Below, in pieces: positions 1 to 6,969 of a DNA stretch of 36,042 bases. The notes beneath the pieces are model-generated. The model made no database searches and had not been told where the DNA came from. It saw only the letters and a list, made by a program, of their open reading frames with translations. The DNA is from Cellulomonas massiliensis JC225 (GTDB lineage Bacteria; Actinomycetota; Actinomycetes; Actinomycetales; Cellulomonadaceae). The stretch covers positions 2,459,259-2,495,300 of the forward strand of contig NZ_HE978588.1 in assembly GCF_000312005.1 (NCBI RefSeq), written 5' to 3'. Position numbers and translations under genes: made by a program. Every line of letters starts with the position of its first letter. The stretch's first letter is position 1.

Positions 1-3000
1 CACGAGCACCGGGTCGCCGTACGGCAGGTGCCGCAGCACGTTGCGCTCCGCCGCGAGCCCGGACACGTCCCGGGGCGCGAGGTCGGCCGACCAGGCCAGG
101 GCGTCGCTGCGCGCGCCACGCTCGACCGCGGTCGCCTCGTCCGCCGGCAGGGCGGCCCGGGCCGCCTCGACCAGCGCGCGCACGCGCGGGTCGCGCACGT
201 CCTCGCCGGCCGTCGCGGGGGCGGCGGACCAGCCGCCCAGGCCGTACAGGTAGCTCGGGCCGCCCGCCTTGGTGCCCGGGCCCACGGCCGAGCGCTTCCA
301 GCCGCCGAACGGCTGCCGGCGGACGATGGCGCCGGTGGTGCCTCGGTTGACGTAGAGGTTGCCGGCCTCGACGCGGCGCAGCCACGTGTCGATCTCGACC
401 GGGTCGAGCGCGTGCAGCCCGGAGGTGAGCCCGTACGCCACGTCGTTGACGAGGTCGATCGCGTCGTCGAGGGTCTCGGCCGTCATCACCGAGAGGACGG
501 GCCCGAAGTACTCGGTCAGGTGCGAGGTGGCGCCGCGGCGGACGCCCACCCGGACGCCGGGCGTCCAGAGCCGACCCTCGTCGTCGAGCCGGCGGGGCTG
601 CAGCGCCCACCGCTCTCCCGGGTCGAGCTGCGTGAGCCCGGCGAGCAGCTTGCCCTGCGCGGGCTCGATGAGCGGGCCCATCTGGGCGCTCGGGTCGGCC
701 GGGAACGCCACGGTGAGGGACGACGCGGCGTCGAGGAGCTGGTCGCGGAACCGGCGCGACGTGCCCACCGAGCCGACGAGCACGACGAGCGACGCGGCGG
801 AGCACTTCTGGCCCGCGTGACCGAACGCCGAGGCGACGACGTCCTTCACCGCCAGGTCGAGGTCGGCGCTCGGCGTCACGACGATCGCGTTCTTGCCGCT
901 GGTCTCGGCGAGCAGCGGCAGGTCCGGCCGGAAGGAGCGGAACAGCTCCGCCGTCTCGTACGCACCGGTGAGGATCACCCGGTCCACGCCCGGGTGGGCG
1001 ACGAGGGCGCGGCCGCGCTCGTCCTCCTCCACGTGCACGAGGCGCAGGACGTCGCGCGGGACCCCGGCCTCCCACAGCGCCTCGGCGAGCACCGCCCCGC
1101 ACCGCTGCGCGAGGCCCGCGGGCTTGAGGACGACGGCCGAGCCCGCCGCCAGCGCCGCGAGCGTCGAGCCGGCGGGGATGGCGACGGGGAAGTTCCACGG
1201 CGGCGTGACGAGCGTGAGGCGCGCCGGCTCGAACCGCGCGCCGTCCACCGAGTCGAGGCCGCGGGCCAGCTCCGCGTAGTAGTGCGCGAAGTCGACGGCC
1301 TCGGAGACCTCGGGGTCGCCCTGGTCGAGCGTCTTGCCGGCCTCGGAGGCCATCACCTCGAGGAGCTCGCCGCGGCGGCTCTCGAGCACGTCGCCCGCGC
1401 GGTCCAGCACGGCGGCGCGCTCGTGCGCCGGCGGGGCGCCCCAGCGCTCGCCTGCGGCGCGGGTCAGCCGGACGGCGTCGTCGACGGCCGCGACGTCGGC
1501 GAGCGCCGCCGCGGCGATCGTCTCCTCGCCGAGCGTGCTCGCCGGGACGCGCGCGAGGATCTCGCGCGCCCAGGAGCGGTTGGCCGCCACCGCCGGGTCG
1601 GTGTCCGGGGTGTTCGTGAAGCGCCCGGGGCGGGCGGGCGGGACGGCGGCGTGCCGGTCCTGCGTGCGGTGCGGCGGCGGGACGTCGTCGTCCAGCGCGG
1701 TGAGGGACGCGAGGAACCGGTCGCGCTCGCGTGCGAACAGCCCCTCGTCGGAGTCGAGGTCGAAGACCGCGGACATGAAGTTCTCGGTCGAGGCGCCCTC
1801 CTCGAGCCGGCGGATGAGGTAGGCGATCGCCACGTCGAACTCGCGGGGCGCGACGACCGGCGTGTACAGCAGCAGCGAGCCGACCTCGCGCCGGACGGAC
1901 TCCGCCTGGCCGGGCGCCATGCCGAGCAGCATCTCGACGTCGATGCCGTCGCGCACGCCGCGGCGGCCGGCGAGCAGCCACGCATACGCGACGTCGAAGA
2001 GGTTGTGGCCGGCGACGCCGAGCCGGACGTTCGCGATCCGGTCGGGGTGCAGCGCGTACCGCAGCACGCGCTTGTAGTGCGTGTCGGACTCCTGCTTGCT
2101 GCCCCACGTGGCGAGCGGCCAGCCGTGCACCTCGGCCTCGACGCGCTCCATCGGCAGGTTCGCGCCCTTGACGAGCCGCACCTTCACGCCCGCGCCGCCC
2201 CGGGCGCGCCGGCCCGCGGCCCACTCCTGCAGGCGGACCATCGCGGCGAGCGCGTCCGGCAGGTAGGCCTGCAGCACGATGCCCGCCTCGAGCTCGAGCA
2301 GGTGCGGCTGGTCGAGCAGGCGCATGAAGACCTCGAGCGTGACGTCGAGGTCCTTGTACTCCTCCATGTCGAGGTTGATGAACTTCGGCGTGGGGGAGGC
2401 CGCGGCGAGCGCGAACAGCGGCTCCAGCTGCTCCACCGTGCGGACGACGGTCTCCTCGAAGGCCCACGGGCTGTGCGGGGCGACGGTCGAGGACACCTTG
2501 ATCGAGACGTAGTCGACGTCCGGGCGCGCGAGCAGGCGGCGGGTGCCCTCGAGGCGGCGGGCCGCCTCGTGCGTCCCGAGGACCGCCTCGCCGAGCAGGT
2601 TCACGTTGAGGCGCACGCCCTCGCGGCGGACGCGTGCGATCGCCGGACCCAGGCGGCGGTCGCTCGCGTCGATGACGAGGTGCCCGACGAGGTGCCGCAG
2701 GACGCGCCGCGCGACCGGGACGACGACGCCGGGGAGCGCGGGCGCGAGCAGCCCGCCGACGCGGACCGCCGCGCGCTGCCACGCGGGCAGGAAGGCGGGG
2801 ACCTCGCCGGCGAGCTCGTGCAGGCGGCGCGCGGCGACGCGCAGGTCCTCGGGGCGGACCACCCCGTCGACGAAGCCCACGACGAACGGCAGGCCCGCGG
2901 GGTCCTTGAGCACGCCCGCGAGCTGGGCGGCCGACGCGTCCGCGGGCAGCTGGGCGGCCTCGTGCAGCCAGCGCCGGACGAGGGCCACCGCCTCGTCGGC

Positions 3001-3063
3001 GAGGTCGCGGTCGTCGTCGGGGCGGGCGCCGGGCGTGCGTGCGGAGGCGGGTGAGAGCGTCAT
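1..3063 (-). CDS. putA: Bifunctional proline dehydrogenase / L-glutamate gamma-semialdehyde dehydrogenase (PutA), C-terminus cut by window edge
   Basis: PutA oxidises proline to pyrroline-5-carboxylate on FAD, then oxidises glutamate semialdehyde to glutamate with NAD+. The frame is open from the ATG at 3063 to base 1, giving 1021 codons without a stop; family members of about 1150 residues suggest the last 100-150 are outside the window. The proline dehydrogenase barrel occupies roughly residues 90-400 and includes PKFINLDMEEYKDLD near 226. The aldehyde dehydrogenase half includes LAETSGKN near 718 (general-base Glu) and FGHAGQKCSAASL with the catalytic Cys at 754. No N-terminal ribbon-helix-helix domain is seen, so it is probably not a self-repressing PutA. 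The start is supported by GGAGAAGGA 7 bases upstream. It is divergent from the LysR gene at 3264, which may control it. Identification is firm. Confidence 0.96.
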   Translation of the reverse strand, partial: MTLSPASARTPGARPDDDRDLADEAVALVRRWLHEAAQLPADASAAQLAGVLKDPAGLPFVVGFVDGVVRPEDLRVAARRLHELAGEVPAFLPAWQRAAVRVGGLLAPALPGVVVPVARRVLRHLVGHLVIDASDRRLGPAIARVRREGVRLNVNLLGEAVLGTHEAARRLEGTRRLLARPDVDYVSIKVSSTVAPHSPWAFEETVVRTVEQLEPLFALAAASPTPKFINLDMEEYKDLDVTLEVFMRLLDQPHLLELEAGIVLQAYLPDALAAMVRLQEWAAGRRARGGAGVKVRLVKGANLPMERVEAEVHGWPLATWGSKQESDTHYKRVLRYALHPDRIANVRLGVAGHNLFDVAYAWLLAGRRGVRDGIDVEMLLGMAPGQAESVRREVGSLLLYTPVVAPREFDVAIAYLIRRLEEGASTENFMSAVFDLDSDEGLFARERDRFLASLTALDDDVPPPHRTQDRHAAVPPARPGRFTNTPDTDPAVAANRSWAREILARVPASTLGEETIAAAALADVAAVDDAVRLTRAAGERWGAPPAHERAAVLDRAGDVLESRRGELLEVMASEAGKTLDQGDPEVSEAVDFAHYYAELARGLDSVDGARFEPARLTLVTPPWNFPVAIPAGSTLAALAAGSAVVLKPAGLAQRCGAVLAEALWEAGVPRDVLRLVHVEEDERGRALVAHPGVDRVILTGAYETAELFRSFRPDLPLLAETSGKNAIVVTPSADLDLAVKDVVASAFGHAGQKCSAASLVVLVGSVGTSRRFRDQLLDAASSLTVAFPADPSAQMGPLIEPAQGKLLAGLTQLDPGERWALQPRRLDDEGRLWTPGVRVGVRRGATSHLTEYFGPVLSVMTAETLDDAIDLVNDVAYGLTSGLHALDPVEIDTWLRRVEAGNLYVNRGTTGAIVRRQPFGGWKRSAVGPGTKAGGPSYLYGLGGWSAAPATAGEDVRDPRVRALVEAARAALPADEATAVERGARSDALAWSADLAPRDVSGLAAERNVLRHLPYGDPVLV

Positions 3064-3182
3064 CGAGGGTTCCTTCTCCGGACGTGGGGGTGCCGGCGCG
3101 ACGCGGCTGGAGGGCGTCGGCGCCTCTGCGGCCATTCTCGGACCGGCAAGTCGTCAGGTACAGCGACGGATGCGGCAGGATG

Positions 3183-3200
3183 TTCGTCAGCTGCGCTGAA
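3183..3200. promoter_or_regulatory. Possible LysR-type binding site between putA and the LysR gene
   Basis: The 200-base divergent spacer 3064-3263 must hold the promoters of both genes. Within it, TTCGTCAGCTGCGCTGAA has TTC and GAA ends around an inner inverted repeat CAGC-TGC-GCTG, in the spirit of the dyad plus T-N11-A sites of LysR regulators. The arms are not fully symmetrical and no convincing -10 or -35 box stands out nearby. This is a weak call, made mainly because of its position. Confidence 0.2.
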
Positions 3201-3263
3201 CGATCGGTGCGCCGTGCCACCGCCCGACGTCCGCTCCCGCCCATCGCCACCCGGAGGTCCGCC

Positions 3264-4184
3264 GTGCTCGACCTGCGCCGTCTCGTGCTCCTGCGGGAGC
3301 TGTCCGTGCGGGGCACCCTCGCCGCCGTCGCCGAGGCGATGAGCTACAGCCCGTCGGCGGTCTCCCAGCAGCTCAGCCTGCTGGAGAAGGAGACCGGCAT
3401 GGAGCTGCTGCGCCGCTCCGGCCGGGGCGTGCGGCTCACGCCCCAGGCCGAGGTGCTCGTCGAGGCGGCGGGTGTGCTGCTGGACACCATCGAGCGCGCG
3501 GAGGGGGAGCTGGCGGCATCGCTCACCGAGGTCCGCGGACGGGTGCGGCTCGCGGTCTTCCAGTCCGCGGCGCTGGCCCTGCTGCCGGCGACGCTGCGGA
3601 CGATGGCCGACCGGTACCCCCAGGTGCGCGTCGAGATGGTCCAGCGCGAGCCGGAGACGGCGCTGCACGAGACGTGGGCCCGCGAGTTCGACATGGTGGT
3701 CGCGGAGCAGTACCCGGCGCACGCCGCCGCGTGGCTGCCCGGGCTCGACCGCCGGGAGCTCACCACCGACGCGATCCGCCTCGCGCTCCCGCCGGCCGAC
3801 GCCCTGACGGCGTCGCGTCGTCCGGTCGCCGACCTGGAGGGCGCGGCCACGATGCCCTGGGTCATGGAGCCGCACGGGACGGCGTCGCGGCACTTCGCCG
3901 AGCAGACGTGCCGGGCCGCCGGGTTCGAGCCGGACGTGCGCTACGAGACGGCCGACCTGCAGGCGCAGATCCGCCTCGTCGAGACCGGGAACGCCGTCGC
4001 CCTGGTCCCCGACCTGGTGTGGGCGGGCCGCACGACGACGTGCCGCCTCGTCGACCTGCCGTCGTCGCCCCGTCGCACCGTGTTCACCGCGCAGCGCACG
4101 TCCGGGCTGGGCTCGCCCGCCGTGCGCGCACTGCGCGAGGTGCTCGAGGAGGTCGCCGCCGCGCACGCCGCCGGCGCCGCCTGA
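3264..4184 (+). CDS. LysR-family transcriptional regulator
   Basis: This 306-residue protein has the LysR-type layout. A winged helix-turn-helix spans residues 1-60 (DLRRLVLLRELSVRGTLAA, then SYSPSAVSQQLSLLEKETGM), followed by a linker helix and a type 2 periplasmic-binding-like effector domain from about residue 85 to the end. The GTG at 3264 is chosen because GGAGG lies 6 bases upstream and the helix-turn-helix begins immediately. The frame is open further upstream to 3039, but that part would overlap putA and has no family similarity. Divergent orientation beside putA makes control of proline catabolism a reasonable inference; the effector cannot be read from sequence. Confidence 0.92.
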   Translation: MLDLRRLVLLRELSVRGTLAAVAEAMSYSPSAVSQQLSLLEKETGMELLRRSGRGVRLTPQAEVLVEAAGVLLDTIERAEGELAASLTEVRGRVRLAVFQSAALALLPATLRTMADRYPQVRVEMVQREPETALHETWAREFDMVVAEQYPAHAAAWLPGLDRRELTTDAIRLALPPADALTASRRPVADLEGAATMPWVMEPHGTASRHFAEQTCRAAGFEPDVRYETADLQAQIRLVETGNAVALVPDLVWAGRTTTCRLVDLPSSPRRTVFTAQRTSGLGSPAVRALREVLEEVAAAHAAGAA

Positions 4185-4208
4185 CCCGCCGGACGCCCGC
4201 GCCGCCCG

Positions 4209-5048
4209 TCACCCCCAGTCGCGGCGGTAGCGGGCCTCGACGTGGCGCTCGAGCTCCTGCTCCTGCGCCTCGAGGCTCGTGCCGCGGTGCGCCGCGATGG
4301 CCTCGAGCAGGTACAGGCACAGCACCTGCTGCATCTCGATCGCCGAGGCCGAGCGGCGGCCGTGCGCGTCGTGCCAGCGGATCTGCGCCGCGTGCCGGGC
4401 GTACTCGTCCACCGCCGCGTCGACCGTGCGCAGCACCTGGCCGTCCGGGGTGACCAGCGGCTGACCCTCGACGTTCGTGAACGCGAGCGGGGGAGCGGCG
4501 GCCGACGCGGCAGGAGCCACGCCCGTGACCTGCCGCTGCTCGCTCTCCGCCGGGGTGAGCAGACGCGTCGCGCGCGCCCGCAGGTGGTACGGCAGGTCGG
4601 GGAAGCAGGCCGCGCAGGCGCGCCCGGCGGCCGCCTCGGCGATCTCGTCCACCGGGCGCCCCGACCACTGCGGCAGGCGCACGCGCTCGAGCCCGGTCGC
4701 CGCCGGGCAGTCGAGGGTGCGGTGGGCCAGGGTCACGTCGCCGTCGACGGTGAGGACGACCCGCGCCCAGCCGCCGCGCCGGTCGTGCTCACCGTCGAGC
4801 TGGCGCACGCACGCGCGCAGCTCGTCGATCTTGCGGGCCTGGTCGCGCGGGCTGCCCTGCAGCAGCTGCATCTGGAACTCCGACGCGGCGAACGCGGCGG
4901 CCACGCCCGTGGTCTGCCCGAACAGCTGCTCGGTGCGTCCGTGCTCGGAGCTGAGCTCGGCGATCTCCGCCTCGAGCCGGGCAGCGGTCTCGTCGATCTC
5001 CTGCGGGGTCATGCGCGCGATCTGTCGCGCGCCGGGCAGGCGGGCCAT
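4209..5048 (-). CDS. Uncharacterised protein with coiled-coil N-terminus and H-C-CxxC motif
   Basis: I do not recognise this 279-residue protein. The N-terminal 85 residues are charged and heptad-like (ETAARLEAEIAELSSEHG), suggesting a coiled coil. The middle has H109, C114, C145 and C148 (AHRTLDC, then RACAACFPDLP), which could be a treble-clef-like Zn site. A similar spacing of His/Cys and CxxCFP occurs, as I recall, in hypothetical proteins of actinobacteria and their phages. An Ala-rich linker near 175-190 is followed by a helical C-terminal region. No signal peptide or membrane segment is visible. GGAGG sits 3 bases before the ATG at 5048; the ATG at 5012 is an alternative start. It is convergent with the LysR gene (24-base gap) and probably separate from the tre operon. 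Confidence 0.8.
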   Translation of the reverse strand: MARLPGARQIARMTPQEIDETAARLEAEIAELSSEHGRTEQLFGQTTGVAAAFAASEFQMQLLQGSPRDQARKIDELRACVRQLDGEHDRRGGWARVVLTVDGDVTLAHRTLDCPAATGLERVRLPQWSGRPVDEIAEAAAGRACAACFPDLPYHLRARATRLLTPAESEQRQVTGVAPAASAAAPPLAFTNVEGQPLVTPDGQVLRTVDAAVDEYARHAAQIRWHDAHGRRSASAIEMQQVLCLYLLEAIAAHRGTSLEAQEQELERHVEARYRRDWG

Positions 5049-5085
5049 GGGTCCTCCACGTCGTCGTCGGCGGTGGCGTCGACGT

Positions 5086-5123
5086 CATGATCGGCCGTCG
5101 GGCGTCCGGACATGATCGGACGT
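5086..5123 (-). promoter_or_regulatory. Two CATGATCGGNCGT direct repeats upstream of the 4209-5048 gene
   Basis: CATGATCGGCCGT (5086-5098) and CATGATCGGACGT (5111-5123) differ at one base and start 25 bases apart, 38 to 75 bases upstream of the ATG at 5048. On the coding strand each contains CCGATCATG, and GATCAT could serve as a -10 box. A related CATGATCG occurs at 35141-35148, upstream of the SsgA-like gene. The regulator is unknown. Confidence 0.35.
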
Positions 5124-5156
5124 TCGGATGAATCCGGATGCGCCCGTTCGTGTCCG

Positions 5157-5191
5157 GTCGGCGTGGGTGCCTGCCGGGTCGGCGCGGGTGC
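5157..5191. repeat. 14-base direct repeat just downstream of treZ
   Basis: GTCGGCGTGGGTGC (5157-5170) and GTCGGCGCGGGTGC (5178-5191) match at 13 of 14 positions with a 21-base period, immediately past the treZ stop. No hairpin with a T-run is evident, so I do not call a terminator. It may be chance in GC-rich spacer DNA. Confidence 0.4.
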
Positions 5192-5193
5192 GC

Positions 5194-6969
5194 TCAGGCG
5201 GACGGGACCAGCACGAGCGCTGCCGTGCCCGCGAGCGTGACCGTGCCCTCGGCGACGTCCACCGTGGCGGGCGCCCACGACGCGCCGACCGCCAGCGCCG
5301 CGAGGCCGTCCACGGGCACCGACCGCTCCTGGGTGTCGAGGTTGAGCACCACGCGCGCGGCGCCGCGCCGCAGCACCAGCACGCCGCGCCACGGTCCGTC
5401 GGCGTCGTCCGGGCCGTCCCAGTCGAGCCCGGTCGCGGACAGGTCGCCGGTGGCGAGGTCGGGGACGGACCGGCGCAGCGCGACCAGCTCGCGGTACCAG
5501 TCGCGCAGGCGGGCGTGCGCGGGGTCGTCGAGCTCCTGGCGCCGCAGCCGCGCCGCGCGCGCCGTCGCCTCGTCCTGCGGGTCGGGCACGTCCGGGTCGC
5601 CGCCGTAGAGGTCGGCCCAGCCGTGGCCCCCGAACTCGGCGCGCCGCCCCTCGCGGACGGCCTGGGCCAGGTCGGGGTCCGTGAACGACGTGAAGAACGG
5701 GAACCGCCCCCGCGTGCCCCACTCCTCGCCCATGAAGAGCATCGGGGTGAACGGGGACAGGAGCAGGAGCGCCGCCTCGCACGCCAGCGTGCCCTCCGGC
5801 AGCCGCTCCGAGGGCCGGTCGCCGAGCGCCCGGTTGCCGACCTGGTCGTGGTTCTGGACGCTCACGACGAACCGGTGCCCGTCGGTCCCCTCCGGCACGG
5901 GCCGGCCCCAGTCGGCGTCGCGGAAGGTCGAGAACCCGCCGTCGTGGACGAACACGCGGGTGAGCGCGTGGCGCAGCACGGCCGGGGTCCCGAAGTCGAC
6001 GTAGTACCCGTGCCGCTCGCCCGTGACCAGCGCGTGCACCGCGTGGTGGACGTCGTCGGCCCACTGGGCCGTCATGCCCCACCCGCCCTGGTCGGTGGGC
6101 GTGACCGAGACGACGTCGTTGAGGTCCGTCTCCGCGACGAGCCCCAGCGGGCGCCCGAGCTCGGCCGCAAGGGCCGCGACCTCGTCCGAGAGCTGCGCGA
6201 GGACGTGCCGGTCCGACTCGTCGACGAGCGCGTGCACCGCGTCCAGGCGCAGCGCGTCGAGGTGGAAGTCGCGCAGCCAGCGCAGCGCGGAGTCGACGAT
6301 CCACCGGCGCACCTCGTGCGCGCCCGGCTGGTCGAGGTTGATCGCGGCGCCCCACGGCGTGTGGTGCGCGTCGGTCCAGTAGGGCCCGAACTCGCCGACG
6401 TAGGCGCCGGCGGGGCCGAGGTGGTTGTGCACGACGTCGAGGCAGACGCCGAGCCCGAGGGCGTGCGCGGCGTCGACGAAGGCCTGCAGCCCCGCCGGCC
6501 CGCCGTACGCCTCGTGGACGGCGTACAGCCCGACGCCGTCGTAGCCCCAGCCGCGGTCGCCGTCGAACGGCGCCACCGGCATGAGCTCGACCACGTCGAC
6601 GCCGAGCTCCACGAGCTCCTCGAGGTGGTCGGCCGCAGCGGCGAACGTGCCCTCGTCGGTGAACGTGCCGACGTGCAGCTCGTAGAGGACCCGCCCCCGG
6701 ACGTCGAGGCCGGCCCAGCCCGCGTCCGACCAGTCGAACCGCGCGGCGTCGAACACCCGGCTGGGGCCGTGCACGCCCGCGGGCTGCCACGCGCTGCGCG
6801 GGTCGGGCCGGCCGGGGCCGCCGTCGAGGCCGAAGGCGTAGTCCGTGCCGTGCGGCAGGTCCCGGTCGCCGGTCCACCAGCCACCGGGCTCGCGGCGCAT
6901 CGCGTGCGCCTCGCCGTCGAGCACGAGGTCGACCCGGCCCGCCTCGGGCGCCCAGACGCGGGGGATCAC
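5194..6969 (-). CDS. treZ: Malto-oligosyltrehalose trehalohydrolase (TreZ)
   Basis: TreZ hydrolyses the alpha-1,4 bond next to the terminal trehalosyl unit made by TreY, releasing trehalose. The 591-residue protein has an N-terminal carbohydrate-binding domain (about 1-90), then a GH13 barrel starting at RGRVLYELHVGTF. The expected catalytic residues are present: D243 (ALRLDAVHAL), E280 (LVAETDLND) and D375 (QNHDQVGN). The start is GTG at 6969, overlapping the treY stop as GTGA, which is why the longer open frame continuing upstream inside treY is rejected. Last gene of the treX-treY-treZ operon. Family assignment is firm. Confidence 0.96.
   Translation of the reverse strand: MIPRVWAPEAGRVDLVLDGEAHAMRREPGGWWTGDRDLPHGTDYAFGLDGGPGRPDPRSAWQPAGVHGPSRVFDAARFDWSDAGWAGLDVRGRVLYELHVGTFTDEGTFAAAADHLEELVELGVDVVELMPVAPFDGDRGWGYDGVGLYAVHEAYGGPAGLQAFVDAAHALGLGVCLDVVHNHLGPAGAYVGEFGPYWTDAHHTPWGAAINLDQPGAHEVRRWIVDSALRWLRDFHLDALRLDAVHALVDESDRHVLAQLSDEVAALAAELGRPLGLVAETDLNDVVSVTPTDQGGWGMTAQWADDVHHAVHALVTGERHGYYVDFGTPAVLRHALTRVFVHDGGFSTFRDADWGRPVPEGTDGHRFVVSVQNHDQVGNRALGDRPSERLPEGTLACEAALLLLSPFTPMLFMGEEWGTRGRFPFFTSFTDPDLAQAVREGRRAEFGGHGWADLYGGDPDVPDPQDEATARAARLRRQELDDPAHARLRDWYRELVALRRSVPDLATGDLSATGLDWDGPDDADGPWRGVLVLRRGAARVVLNLDTQERSVPVDGLAALAVGASWAPATVDVAEGTVTLAGTAALVLVPSA

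Noticed and set aside
28-3054. 1008-codon open frame on the plus strand opposite putA, and similar very long antisense frames elsewhere (for example 9701-13648 and 7047-10400)
   Set aside because: The translations are low-complexity Arg/Ala/Gly/Val-rich with no domain, and the opposite strand carries clear conserved enzymes. They are by-products of high GC.
3039-3263. Longer N-terminus for the LysR regulator (75 extra codons)
   Set aside because: It would overlap the putA start and lacks family similarity, while GTG at 3264 has a good ribosome binding site and starts at the helix-turn-helix.
5125-5140. CGGATG repeated at 10-base period upstream of the 4209-5048 gene
   Set aside because: Only two short copies in low-complexity spacer DNA; not distinguishable from chance.
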